Shown piece by piece: positions 9,381 to 19,208 of a stretch of 64,000 bases of DNA. Made by a program: the position numbers and the translations under genes. Source of the DNA: a virus; IMG/VR virus record IMGVR_UViG_3300042691_027063, positions 1 to 64,000 of that record, one strand, 5' to 3'. Position 1 is the stretch's first letter. Each line of letters opens with the position of its first letter. The notes below the pieces were generated by a model that saw only the letters and a list, made by a program, of their open reading frames with translations, did not search any database and was not told where the DNA came from.

Positions 9381-10580
9381 ATGGCTATTAAGCCCTACTA
9401 TACTTCAAATACTCTTATTGAAGCCGTCAAAAGAAAGATGGCTTTTCCTATTTCTCAAGTTACTTTTAGTAATGAGGATATTCTTCGTTTTGCTGATGAA
9501 GAGATGATGCTTGCTCAGGTTCCAAGCATTCTTCAATTCCACGAAGAGTATTTTGTACATACTCAAGAGGTTGCTTTGGTTCCAGGTAAGTCTAGGTATC
9601 CCATTCCTAGTCGTGCTATTGGGATGAAATTGCGTGATCTTTTCTTTAAAGATACACAAGGTCAACTTATTGAAATGTCTAAGGTTAATCCAGATGATCG
9701 TGCTTTATTTCAAGCAGAAAATTCGGTTAATCCAAACCCAGTTTATTACTATGTGGAAAATAATTCAATTATCTTGGTTCCAGAGGTTTCTCAAAACCCA
9801 CAAGGGTCTTTAGTTTTTTCTTATTACCTAAGACCGAACTCTCTTGTAACTGACGATAAAGCGGCGATTTGTTCTTCATTTTCCAAGACAATCACATTTG
9901 ATAATTCTAATTTAGTTGCTGGTGATTCTGTTACTGTAGATCAAATTACCGCGATCGCTGGTACTGATTTTGCAATTGGAACAAACAGTTCAATCACTGC
10001 GACAAATTTTACATCTTACTTAAACTCCCTTTCTGATCCAGATTTTACAGCGACAGTTGCTGGTTCAATCTGCACAATTACATACATTTCAAGATCAGTC
10101 AAAGTTTCATCTTCTTCAGCGGGAATGATTGTTCAAAGCTCTCTTACAATTAATTGCCCTTCTGTTCCATCTGAAATAACTGGTGGAAAACTTGTTGATT
10201 TCTTGCAAGCAGAAGCTGGACATTCAACATACTCCTTTGATGTAAAATTACCTCTAAACGCTGTTTCTGGAACAACAATAACTCTTTCTGAGTCCTTGAT
10301 TCCGGCTGACTTTGTTCCTGGTGATTATATTTGTCTTCAGTATGAGTGTATTATTCCACAGGTTCCTACTGATTTACATAACTTGTTAGCAGAAAGAACT
10401 TGTGCTAGAATTCTTGAGGCACTTGGGGATCAGGCTGGTCTTCAAACTGCAAACGCTAAGATTAGAGAGCTAGAAGGTTCTCAAGCTATGGTTCTAGATA
10501 ACCGAGTTGAGGGAAGTCCACAAAAAGTTCTTAATCGCCACAGCCTTTTACGATACGGAAAAATTAGACGAGGTAGATAA
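9381..10580 (+). CDS. Tail adaptor / tail tubular protein A-like
   Basis: 399 aa from ATG 9381, preferred over the TTG at 9375 because GGAG (9371-9374) is correctly spaced only for the ATG. Early part 'SNEDILRFADEEMMLAQVPS' and 'GKSRYPIPSRAIGMKLRDLF' match the general pattern of podovirus head-to-tail adaptors; a central beta insertion (res about 165-310) is extra to the T7 gp11-like fold. The C-terminus returns to a helical adaptor part (VPTDLHNLLAERTCARILEA). Directly followed, with 1-nt overlap, by the nozzle gene, as gp11-gp12 are in T7-like order. Confidence 0.6.
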   Translation: MAIKPYYTSNTLIEAVKRKMAFPISQVTFSNEDILRFADEEMMLAQVPSILQFHEEYFVHTQEVALVPGKSRYPIPSRAIGMKLRDLFFKDTQGQLIEMSKVNPDDRALFQAENSVNPNPVYYYVENNSIILVPEVSQNPQGSLVFSYYLRPNSLVTDDKAAICSSFSKTITFDNSNLVAGDSVTVDQITAIAGTDFAIGTNSSITATNFTSYLNSLSDPDFTATVAGSICTITYISRSVKVSSSSAGMIVQSSLTINCPSVPSEITGGKLVDFLQAEAGHSTYSFDVKLPLNAVSGTTITLSESLIPADFVPGDYICLQYECIIPQVPTDLHNLLAERTCARILEALGDQAGLQTANAKIRELEGSQAMVLDNRVEGSPQKVLNRHSLLRYGKIRRGR

Positions 10581-13500
10581 TGGCTAGTACAGTTATGCTC
10601 AAAGCTTCGGGACTTCAAACGTCTCCAAATGAGCTTGAGCGTCAAGAAGGTGCATTAATCGAAGCCAAGAATGTCATTATTAAAAGAGATGGCATTATTG
10701 AGCAGCGTCGTGGATTCAATTTATACGGAACAGCTCTTCCTCAAATTTCTGACAGAGTTAAGCAACTCACTACTTACAGAAATCGTATCATTCGTCATTA
10801 CAATAATAAACTTCAATATGATTCAGATGGTTCTGGTACATTCTTAGAGTTTTCTGGTAATATCATGGAAACCCAAGAAGGGCTTAGAATGAAGTTTATC
10901 GAATCAAATGGTAACTTCTACTTTACTACTTCAGATGGAATTCAAAAAATTTCAGCAAAAAGTCCAAATGATTTCACAAGTGCGGAAGGCTATATTAAGC
11001 CAGCCGGAGCTGTAAAGGCTCTAGATTTAACTGGAACCCTACTTTATTCAGCAAACTCACAATCACAGTGGTTTCCTCAAGATTCTGCTGTAGCTTATCG
11101 AGTTCTTTGGGGTTATAAGGATGCTAATAATAATCTTGTTTTAGGTGCTCCATCACAAAGAGAAGTTGTAAGCAATCCAATGCTTGATCTTTTGTTACAA
11201 GATTATATGAGACTTCTCAATGTTTTAGATTCATTCGAGAACTCTCCTTTAACTTCCGCTAGAATTAATGATAAGAATTATATCTCAACCTTGGGAGTTA
11301 ATCTAACATCTACTGCAACTCAATTACAATCGAATCTTGTTGCTTTGACAACAAAAATAGATAACGATATTTTATACGCAAACCAGGCTTCCACAGCCCC
11401 ACTTCAAATGAACTCTGGTGCTGCGGTAATTTCTACTGGAACTTGCACAATAACATTTGCATCTGGTGATCCAACTCAGTATTTACAGCCAGGCTCTAAA
11501 ATTTTCCTGACTGGATTTGCTCCAGCAACTGAGACATTAGATGGCGAACAAACTGTAGTTACTGTAACTTCTACTACTATCACATTCAATACAACCGCCA
11601 CTGGTCCAGTTATTCTCTCTTCTGCTACAATTAATTCTGGAGAATATCGAGCTTTAACACAACCGTCTGTTCCTTCTAGTCCAGCAACAAATGGTCAGCT
11701 AGTTGAGATGCAGAATTATATTTCTGAAATTATTTCACTTTTAGCACAAGAGCCAACTACTGTGATTTCTACCACAGATCAAGCTCTTATTACTGAACTG
11801 GACGTAACAACAACAGCGACCACTCAACTATCTATAACAATTCCACAAGGAATAGACTCAAGTTATTTTTTCCAGGTTTATAGATCATCAATTGCTCAGG
11901 CAACTGGTGCTGCTACTTTTGATGACGTTGTTCCATCCGATGAATTACAGCTTGTTTATGAAGCTTATCCGACAAATGACGAGATAACCTCTGGAATTGT
12001 TGTATTTGAAGATATTACTCCAGATGCTTTTAGAGGGGCAAATCTTTATACAAATGCATCAACTGGTGAAGGTATTTTACAAGCAAACGATATCCCTCCA
12101 TTTGCTAAAGATATCAACAGATATCGAAATTCAGTATTTTATGCAAATACTAGAACTAGACATAGATTAGATTTAAATCTTCTTGGGGTAACCGAGATGA
12201 TTAATGATTTTGATAATGGGGATATACCAAAAGTAACAATTGCAAGTTCTAGTGCAAAAAACACCTATGAATTTATTTTGGGATTACAGCAAGTTGTAGA
12301 TGTTACGACTGTTGCCGATGTCGCTAATTCTTTGTCTGGTAAGTATTTTTTAATCAGTTCAACATCTAAAGATTACTATGTTTGGTTTAATACTGGAGCA
12401 TCTGGCGATCCAGCTATCGATGAGAGAACTGGGATCGAAGTAAAGATAAGTACAAACGCATCTGCTGTTCAGGTTGCACAAGCTTTATATAATAAACTAT
12501 CTACTTACTTATTTGATTTTATTGTAGAAATTGCTTCCAATCTTGTTACGATAAGAAACCTAGAATCTGGATATTGCCAAGAGGCTGAACATGGAAATAG
12601 TGGATTCATAGTAGATACAATAGTTTCTGGTACTGGAGAAGCAGTTCAGCCAGAAATCACTGAAATTAAGCCAGTTGCTGGTAATTTGTATGTATCTTCT
12701 GGTGCTGCTGACCACTTTTATATTTATTCAGCATTTGACCAAAAAGCATATTATGTTTGGTTTAAAAGAGCCTCGGCTGTAGACCCTGCTGTACCGGGAT
12801 TCATTCCAATTGAAATTGAAATAACAGGAACAGAAACTAAAGCAGATGTTGCTACTTTAATTGCTGCTGCTATGCCAACTGATGTTTTTTCTTGTTCTGT
12901 TGATGGAGATAATGTATTTATTACCAATGTTCAATCTGGTAAGTGCCAAGCAGCAAATGAGTTTGTTGCAAATCATGGATTTAAGGCTATTAGAATACAA
13001 GAAGGACTTTTGCAGGTTCTTCTTTCTCCAGTAACGTCTCCAGCACAAGCCGTAGACGAAACTGCTAGAAGTTTTGTTCGTGTTATAAATAAAAACATGG
13101 GCGGAGCTGTCTACGCTTATTACCTTTCTGGTAACTTCGATGTACCAGGAAAAATGAATTTAGAAGCAAGAGAATTAGATGCTTCTCAACAATTCTACGT
13201 TGTTGCGAATAATGATAATACTGGTATTTCATTTAATCCAGACATTGGACCTGAAATTGGTATTTTCAATATTACAGCAGGAGCTTCTCCAGAAATTTCA
13301 ACAACTGGTGCTCATTTATTAAAAACTGGTGACTTTGTAGTTATGACTGCAACTGATAGTATTCCTTCTGTTGATGGTCTATATGAGGTTACTGTAACAA
13401 GTCCAAGTACCTTTACTATAGAAGGTGTTTATACTATCGTTGGTGGTAGTTCTGGTGCTTTGATTAAAGCAACAAATGCGGTTTTTTCAGAAAATGAAGA

Positions 13501-15223
13501 AAAGATAAACAGAGTCTATTATTCAAAATTTAGTCAACCAGATGCTGTTCCTCTTTTGAACTTCTTTGATGTTGGTGCTGCGGATAAAGCTATTCTTAGA
13601 ATTGTTGCACTTAGAGATTCCCTCTTTGTATTTAAAGAAGACGGGCTATATCGTATTTCTGGTGAGAATGCTCCTTTTCAGTTAGAGCTATTCGATAACT
13701 CTCTAATTGCTATTGCCCCAGATTCTATTGCAGTTTGTAATAACATTATATACGCTTGGACCACACAAGGAATTCAAAGCCTTTCAGAGGGTGGTTCTAG
13801 AATCATTAGTAGAGCAATTGATAATATTATCTTAAGAATTCAGTCATCTAACTTCATTAATTTCAAGACAGCAACTTGGGGAGTTGGGTACGAATCCGAT
13901 AATGCTTATATCGTGTTTACTGTAAGTGACGAGGCTGATGAGGATGCAACAATTGCATATCGTTATTCAACTCTTACAAATTCATGGACCACCTACGATC
14001 TAACAAAGTTGGCTGGTGTTGTAAATCCAGCAGACGATAAGTTATATCTAGCATCTAGCGATGTTCCTTATATTGAACAGGAAAGAAAGACTTTTAGTAG
14101 GTTGGATTACACAGACCGAGAATTCACAAATGTCATTTCTGCAAATAAGCTTCTCGGAAATACAATAATTCTACCTTCTGTAACAAATATGTCAGTTGGG
14201 GATGTTATTGTTCAAGATCAAACTATTACTATGGAAGAGTTCAACATTCTTCTTAGAAAGCTCGATCTTGATACAGGAGTATCTGACTCGGATTATCTGT
14301 CCTCCTTGCAATTGGTTGCTGGTGGTAATCCTAGAGTTCAGCTAGAAGCACTTGCAAATAAACTAGATTCTGATGCCGGAGTTAATTATACTGGATTTTT
14401 TAGTGATATTTCTAATAAGTCTGGAGTGATAACTTCTATATCTCAGGCAGATTCAACAGTAATAACATCCGTAGGTCACGGTCTTTTGACTGGGCGTAAA
14501 GTTTTGATTGATAGCTCAGACTCAATTCCTTCAATAAATGGTTCACATATTGTTACAGTAATTGATGCGGATACTTTCAGTATTCCAATTCGAGTTACCA
14601 CAGCAGGAACTACTGGGAACTTTCAAACAGTTAATACAGACTTTGAAGACCTAAAAACTTGTTATAATAAAATTGTATCAGTTTTAAATACAGATACTGG
14701 GGTTTCTTTTAATAACTATAAACAAATCAATAATAATACAATTATGGAAGCTATTATTACTGATATTAATAGAATTACAAAGAAAATAACACTGAACTTG
14801 TCTTTGCAATTCCTAGTTGGAGAAATTACAGTTCACCAGGCTTTTGAGTCCGCTTTCACTTATAGTCCATCAACTTTAGGCGATCCTCTTATGCTTAAGC
14901 ACATGAGAGAGGCTACTATGATGTTTGAAAGTCGCGCTTTTACTGGCGGAACTCTTTCTTTCTCAACGGATTTATTACCAGAATTTCAGCCAGTTCCATT
15001 CAAAATGGACGGAAATGGAATCTTTGGACATACTCCTTTTGGTAGTGGGTTCTTTGGTGGAATTGGAAGTGCAGCACCGATGAGAACTTATATTCCGCGT
15101 CAGTGTCAAAGATGTCGATATATGGTCGTCAGATTCAGCCATAAAACAGCCAGGGAAGAATTCCGGGTAACTGGGATGTCTCTAACTGGTGAAATAGGTC
15201 AGTCAACAAGAGCTTATAGGTAA
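10580..15223 (+). CDS. Tail nozzle / tail tubular protein B-like
   Basis: 1547 aa. N-terminus 'LERQEGALIEAKNVIIKRDG' followed by 'IIEQRRGF' is the typical opening of podovirus stabilisation/nozzle proteins. Around residues 1000-1130 the hallmark segment 'RIVALRDSLFVFKEDGLYRI', then 'IAVCNNIIYAWTTQGIQSLS' and 'AYRYSTLTNSWTTYDL' shows beta-propeller-like repeats as in T7 gp12. Several beta insertions make it nearly twice the T7 length. Forms the distal tail tube. The C-terminal region ends with a small Cys-x2-Cys (RQCQRCRYMVV). Confidence 0.75.
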   Translation: MASTVMLKASGLQTSPNELERQEGALIEAKNVIIKRDGIIEQRRGFNLYGTALPQISDRVKQLTTYRNRIIRHYNNKLQYDSDGSGTFLEFSGNIMETQEGLRMKFIESNGNFYFTTSDGIQKISAKSPNDFTSAEGYIKPAGAVKALDLTGTLLYSANSQSQWFPQDSAVAYRVLWGYKDANNNLVLGAPSQREVVSNPMLDLLLQDYMRLLNVLDSFENSPLTSARINDKNYISTLGVNLTSTATQLQSNLVALTTKIDNDILYANQASTAPLQMNSGAAVISTGTCTITFASGDPTQYLQPGSKIFLTGFAPATETLDGEQTVVTVTSTTITFNTTATGPVILSSATINSGEYRALTQPSVPSSPATNGQLVEMQNYISEIISLLAQEPTTVISTTDQALITELDVTTTATTQLSITIPQGIDSSYFFQVYRSSIAQATGAATFDDVVPSDELQLVYEAYPTNDEITSGIVVFEDITPDAFRGANLYTNASTGEGILQANDIPPFAKDINRYRNSVFYANTRTRHRLDLNLLGVTEMINDFDNGDIPKVTIASSSAKNTYEFILGLQQVVDVTTVADVANSLSGKYFLISSTSKDYYVWFNTGASGDPAIDERTGIEVKISTNASAVQVAQALYNKLSTYLFDFIVEIASNLVTIRNLESGYCQEAEHGNSGFIVDTIVSGTGEAVQPEITEIKPVAGNLYVSSGAADHFYIYSAFDQKAYYVWFKRASAVDPAVPGFIPIEIEITGTETKADVATLIAAAMPTDVFSCSVDGDNVFITNVQSGKCQAANEFVANHGFKAIRIQEGLLQVLLSPVTSPAQAVDETARSFVRVINKNMGGAVYAYYLSGNFDVPGKMNLEARELDASQQFYVVANNDNTGISFNPDIGPEIGIFNITAGASPEISTTGAHLLKTGDFVVMTATDSIPSVDGLYEVTVTSPSTFTIEGVYTIVGGSSGALIKATNAVFSENEEKINRVYYSKFSQPDAVPLLNFFDVGAADKAILRIVALRDSLFVFKEDGLYRISGENAPFQLELFDNSLIAIAPDSIAVCNNIIYAWTTQGIQSLSEGGSRIISRAIDNIILRIQSSNFINFKTATWGVGYESDNAYIVFTVSDEADEDATIAYRYSTLTNSWTTYDLTKLAGVVNPADDKLYLASSDVPYIEQERKTFSRLDYTDREFTNVISANKLLGNTIILPSVTNMSVGDVIVQDQTITMEEFNILLRKLDLDTGVSDSDYLSSLQLVAGGNPRVQLEALANKLDSDAGVNYTGFFSDISNKSGVITSISQADSTVITSVGHGLLTGRKVLIDSSDSIPSINGSHIVTVIDADTFSIPIRVTTAGTTGNFQTVNTDFEDLKTCYNKIVSVLNTDTGVSFNNYKQINNNTIMEAIITDINRITKKITLNLSLQFLVGEITVHQAFESAFTYSPSTLGDPLMLKHMREATMMFESRAFTGGTLSFSTDLLPEFQPVPFKMDGNGIFGHTPFGSGFFGGIGSAAPMRTYIPRQCQRCRYMVVRFSHKTAREEFRVTGMSLTGEIGQSTRAYR

Positions 15224-15226
15224 TAT

Positions 15227-15640
15227 ATGCCACGTCTATCTAGCTATAAACGTATTGTTACAAATGACTATAAAGAGGAAGATAGGGAGCTAGTTGACCA
15301 GCTTTCTGGCTCGGTCAATGACTCTTTTAATGCTCTTTATTTCGCAGTAAATGGTCGTTTGAGTCTTTCAGAGAATATATTTTGTACAGTGAAGGATGTG
15401 GAAGTTACTGTAAATTCTTCTGGAGTTCCGACTTTTACAACATCTTTTGGGCTAAACAGTAGCTATTTGGTGATTGGTTGTCAAGTTATAAAGGTTGATA
15501 ATCTAACAAATTCATCTAGTTATCCAACTGGTCAGCCATTTATAACATTTGTTCAGAATGGAAATAGCGTAATTATTAATCATATCAGTAACTTACAACC
15601 TAATAATAGGTATTTAGTGCGAATTGTCGCATATGGCTAA
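15227..15640 (+). CDS. Small tail-associated beta protein
   Basis: 137 aa. Starts MPRLSSYKRIVTNDYKEEDR; 'ELVDQLSGSVNDSFNALYFA' is helical and the rest predicted beta (ITFVQNGNSVIINHISNLQP). Lies 3 nt after the nozzle gene, so a tail or nozzle-cap component is likely. No recognised family. Confidence 0.6.
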   Translation: MPRLSSYKRIVTNDYKEEDRELVDQLSGSVNDSFNALYFAVNGRLSLSENIFCTVKDVEVTVNSSGVPTFTTSFGLNSSYLVIGCQVIKVDNLTNSSSYPTGQPFITFVQNGNSVIINHISNLQPNNRYLVRIVAYG

Positions 15641-15673
15641 TTAACAACTATTAGATGATATTATTATCTTTTT
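15641..15673 (+). terminator. AT-rich hairpin with T run, preceded by a TTAACAACT half motif
   Basis: AGATGATA (15653-15660) pairs with TATTATCT (15662-15669), one G-T pair, followed by TTTT and G. Weak rho-independent terminator or transcript attenuator. Bases 15641-15649 (TTAACAACT) match the left block of the late motif, without the TAGAAAC block. Confidence 0.4.
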
Positions 15674-15681
15674 GAGGATTT

Positions 15682-18180
15682 ATGGCTTTAATACCCCCAC
15701 AAGGACAGCAACAAGAGCAGGAAGAAGATCAGAATCAACCGAAGATTCTCAATACTGCCGTTCCTAAAGGAACAGGCTTCACTAATTTGAATAGAGTCAT
15801 GCAAGCCAACCGTTCAAATAGACTTGGTTCTACCCTTGCCGGTGGTGTAGCAGGAGCTGCCCAGCAGTTTAAGGGTGGATTGCAGGGTTCACAACAAAGA
15901 TTCTTACAAGAGGCAAATAGAGCTAGACTTGATACTCCAGAGGCAGCAGCTAAAAGAGCTGAAGTTTTAGGTCGTTTTGATGATAGTAATGTTCAAGTCG
16001 ATGAGTCTAAATTCCAGGTTAGTAGTGGTTTGCAGCAAAAATATGCTTCTCAGCGATCTACCTTAGAAGAACAAAGACAGAAAGCACAAGATTTCCTTTC
16101 ACAAAATAAGGCTCTAATTGAGCAAAGAATTGCACAAGATCAAGCAGCTATCGATGATTTAAGAAAAAAGTACGAAGCGGCTAAGCAGAATCAGAGAGAA
16201 GTTCGTACGCCCGGTACTAACCAGTTACTTAGTATGGTGACTGGTGCTCAGTTTAAAAGAGATTTAAGTGCAAGAGAAGCGTCTTTGGCTTCCCTCAGAG
16301 GAACATTGGGTGCAATTACTGGAACAACCGCAGCACAAGAAAAAGATATTGTTGATAGACTTGCGGCAGTTGAAAAAGATTATGGAAGAATGACCGAAGC
16401 TGAAAAGCAAGCTTTCATTCAATCAGAAAGAGATAGAATTGTTGCCGAAAATCTTCCATCTGCAGAAGAGATGGAGAAATTTAGAAGATATCAAACTGGT
16501 GCATACACTGGTCCTAAAGAACTCCAAGATTTTCAAGCTTTAATTGGACAAGCTCAAGAAACTGAACAGCTCGGTCAATTGGCTCGTTCTACTGGCGGAA
16601 GAGAGGAACTTCTTAAACGCTTTGTAGGTGGTCGAGAATATACTCAAGGTCAGCGTGGCTTAGATACTGCAATTCTAGGTCAGGATCGTTCAAATCAATT
16701 ATCTCAAGCTTCTAAGCAAACTCTCGGTGCTGAACGTCAAACAAATCTAGCTAATAGACTTGCTTCTGCTCAAGCTCAAGATTTTGTAAATAAAGCTCGT
16801 GCTTTTGGTCAGGAAACAACTTCAATGATCGATAAGGCTAAAGAGCCTTTGATGGGTAGAGTTTCTGAGCAATTGAAATCAATGCAACAAAGTGAAGAAC
16901 AAAGAGCTAAAGATTTAACTCAGATTCAAGGAATCCTTCGCGGAGAAGGACAATATTCAAATCTTGATTCAATGTCAAGAACAGGTCTTGCTTTACAGTT
17001 AGCAGCAGATGCTGGCTACCTTAGTAATGAAGAAGCTCGCGGATTGCTTTCTCAAGGTGGGATTGTTCGCCGTGCTCAAAACCTCGGAGCTGATATAAAT
17101 GCTCTACTTGCTGAAAGATTCCAAAATACTGCCGGTGTTGGATTAAATGAACAAGCTGCTGCGACTTCAGATCAAGAAGCTCGTTTAAGAGCTCTCGACA
17201 GACTTGCAGGAAGAGTTGGAACAGATGTTGCTTTCTCTGGTCCAGAAACTTATCAAGCTGGAAGACTTGGACTCAATTTCGATAGTTTAGCACAAGAAAT
17301 TGCTAGACAAGAACAAGCAAAAATGCAACAGGATGCTGGGTTTGCACAAAGAATGGAGCAACAGAAATTAACTCCGCTTCAGCAGATTCTCGGAGGTGCA
17401 TTGACTACTGGCAGTGCGATTCAAGGTAGTACTGCTGGTGATGTTTTAACTGGTGCTGCTTTGTATGGTGGAGCTAGTAGTGCTTTGGGTGGCTTGGGTC
17501 TGGGTGCTGGTGGTGGAGCTGGCTTAACTGCTAGTGGAGCAATGGCTGGAGCAGCCCCTTATGCGCTTGCTGCTATGCTTGCTTCTGATCTTTTAACTGG
17601 AGGAGATGCAACGGCACAAGCAGTAGAAGGTGCAACTATGGCTGGAACTGGTGTTGCTAGATTAGGAAATGAAGGTCAAATGAAAATCATGGATGAATTG
17701 ATTAAACTTGGTGGAAGTAATGACGCTACTAAGAATTTGAGAAGATTAAACGAGTTCTATGGTCAATCTATTGGTAAAGGGATTGGTGAGGTTTCACAAA
17801 ATGCAATGACCACTGCTCAAGGTTTGCGTGATCTAACGCAATCTGGTAAAATTGACCAAGCTATCGCAAAGCTTTCGGGATATGATAACGCAGTTAGAGC
17901 TGTCCGGAATGTCGGAAAGTCAGTTTCTACTGCTCTTTTTGGTGGTAAGACTGGTAACTGGGCAACTCGAGATTACAATACCACAGATGTTGAAACTGGT
18001 AAGAGAGTAAAGATTGGTTCTTTTGCTAATAGATCATCCGATGAAATTATGCGCCAAATTCTTGGTAGACAGGTTCAAATGTCTGCTGCCAGGGGTAAAG
18101 GTGGAAATGAGGGTGCTAAGATGGTGAACGAGCTTCTAAAGTATTATAATGCCGCGTTAAAACGCGAAGGTAAAGCTTAA
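15682..18180 (+). CDS. Large internal virion (ejection) protein
   Basis: 832 aa, Gln/Ala/Glu-rich. Residues about 100-480 are long coiled-coil helices (EEQRQKAQDFLSQNKALIEQ). Residues about 560-650 are Gly/Ala-rich and hydrophobic (GASSALGGLGLGAGGGAGLT), a plausible membrane-inserting segment. Composition and position match podovirus internal core proteins that are ejected to form the trans-envelope channel. SD-like TTTTTGAGGATTT before ATG 15682. No transglycosylase motif was seen. Confidence 0.6.
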   Translation: MALIPPQGQQQEQEEDQNQPKILNTAVPKGTGFTNLNRVMQANRSNRLGSTLAGGVAGAAQQFKGGLQGSQQRFLQEANRARLDTPEAAAKRAEVLGRFDDSNVQVDESKFQVSSGLQQKYASQRSTLEEQRQKAQDFLSQNKALIEQRIAQDQAAIDDLRKKYEAAKQNQREVRTPGTNQLLSMVTGAQFKRDLSAREASLASLRGTLGAITGTTAAQEKDIVDRLAAVEKDYGRMTEAEKQAFIQSERDRIVAENLPSAEEMEKFRRYQTGAYTGPKELQDFQALIGQAQETEQLGQLARSTGGREELLKRFVGGREYTQGQRGLDTAILGQDRSNQLSQASKQTLGAERQTNLANRLASAQAQDFVNKARAFGQETTSMIDKAKEPLMGRVSEQLKSMQQSEEQRAKDLTQIQGILRGEGQYSNLDSMSRTGLALQLAADAGYLSNEEARGLLSQGGIVRRAQNLGADINALLAERFQNTAGVGLNEQAAATSDQEARLRALDRLAGRVGTDVAFSGPETYQAGRLGLNFDSLAQEIARQEQAKMQQDAGFAQRMEQQKLTPLQQILGGALTTGSAIQGSTAGDVLTGAALYGGASSALGGLGLGAGGGAGLTASGAMAGAAPYALAAMLASDLLTGGDATAQAVEGATMAGTGVARLGNEGQMKIMDELIKLGGSNDATKNLRRLNEFYGQSIGKGIGEVSQNAMTTAQGLRDLTQSGKIDQAIAKLSGYDNAVRAVRNVGKSVSTALFGGKTGNWATRDYNTTDVETGKRVKIGSFANRSSDEIMRQILGRQVQMSAARGKGGNEGAKMVNELLKYYNAALKREGKA

Positions 18181-18196
18181 CAACTTATATAGAAAC
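18177..18196 (+). promoter_or_regulatory. Repeated late motif TTAACAACTTA-TA-TAGAAAC
   Basis: Second copy of the two-block motif, 2-nt gap, 11 nt before ATG 18208. It overlaps the stop codon of the upstream gene. Confidence 0.5.
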
Positions 18197-18207
18197 GGAG
18201 ATATATA

Positions 18208-19200
18208 ATGGCGTGGGGTATGATCGCAGCTTCAGTAGCTGCACCGATTATTGGAGGGTTAGTAGGCAATATAGCTGCCCAGGGAGATCGCGATAAACAG
18301 CGTTCTGCAATGAAGGCTGCTTTAGCCGAGCTTAATCGCCTTGGCACTCCTCCTGATCTATCTAAAGAAATTTTATTGCAAGAACTTCAGCGTCAGGGTG
18401 TTTATACGCCACAGATGGAAGAAGAGATTGCTGTAGCTGAGTCTGAACTTGCTCAGGTAAAAGAAGACCCGGCTCTTAGAGAGGCTGGCATATCTGCTCT
18501 CCGTATGATGCAACAGCGAGCTAAAACTGGCTTGTCTGCAGAAGATCGTGCTGCTTTAAATCAGGTTCGTCAAGAAGTTCAAAGAGACGCAGAAGCTAAG
18601 CGTCAGCAAATTCTACAACAAATGCAGTCTCGTGGTATGGCTGGTTCTGGTCAAGAGCTCGCCATGCAATTACAGGCTGCTCAGGGTACAGCAGATCAGG
18701 CTGCAGCTGGATCGGATCAATTAATGGCTCAGGCTCAACAAAGAGCTTTGGCTGCATTAGGTCAGTCTTCTGATATGGCTGCAAATATGCGCAGACAAGA
18801 TTTTGACGTTGAGTCGGCTCGAGCTAGAGCATTGGATGAAAGAAATCGTTTTCTGGCTGAAAATTCAACGTCAAGACAAACTCGAAATGTTACAGCAATG
18901 AATCAGGCTCAAAGAGCTAATCTAGAAGAACAACAGAGAATTGCTGATTACAATACTCAGTTAAAGAATCAGGAAAAGCTTCGTCAAGCACAGGCTCAAA
19001 GAGATTTCTTCCAAGATAAGCTTGGTTTGGCTAGAGCTAAATCTGGAGCACTTTCAGGTCAAGCTGATTTTTACGGACAACAAGCACAACAAACCACTCA
19101 GCAATATGCTGGTATGGGTTCTGCGATTGGTGGCGGTATCACTGCTTATGGTCAACAACAACAGAGTAATAAACTATTAGACCTTCTCGCTAAGAAGTAA
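18208..19200 (+). CDS. Internal virion protein, Gln/Ala-rich
   Basis: 330 aa. An N-terminal hydrophobic helix (MIAASVAAPIIGGLVGNIAA) is followed by long Gln/Ala/Arg helices (REVQRDAEAKRQQILQQMQS) and a Gly-rich end (YAGMGSAIGGGITAYGQQQQ). This pattern is shared by DNA-ejection proteins of P22- and T7-like phages. Preceded by the late motif and CGGAGATATATA. Probable partner of the 832-aa internal protein. Confidence 0.6.
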   Translation: MAWGMIAASVAAPIIGGLVGNIAAQGDRDKQRSAMKAALAELNRLGTPPDLSKEILLQELQRQGVYTPQMEEEIAVAESELAQVKEDPALREAGISALRMMQQRAKTGLSAEDRAALNQVRQEVQRDAEAKRQQILQQMQSRGMAGSGQELAMQLQAAQGTADQAAAGSDQLMAQAQQRALAALGQSSDMAANMRRQDFDVESARARALDERNRFLAENSTSRQTRNVTAMNQAQRANLEEQQRIADYNTQLKNQEKLRQAQAQRDFFQDKLGLARAKSGALSGQADFYGQQAQQTTQQYAGMGSAIGGGITAYGQQQQSNKLLDLLAKK

Positions 19201-19208
19201 GGATAAGT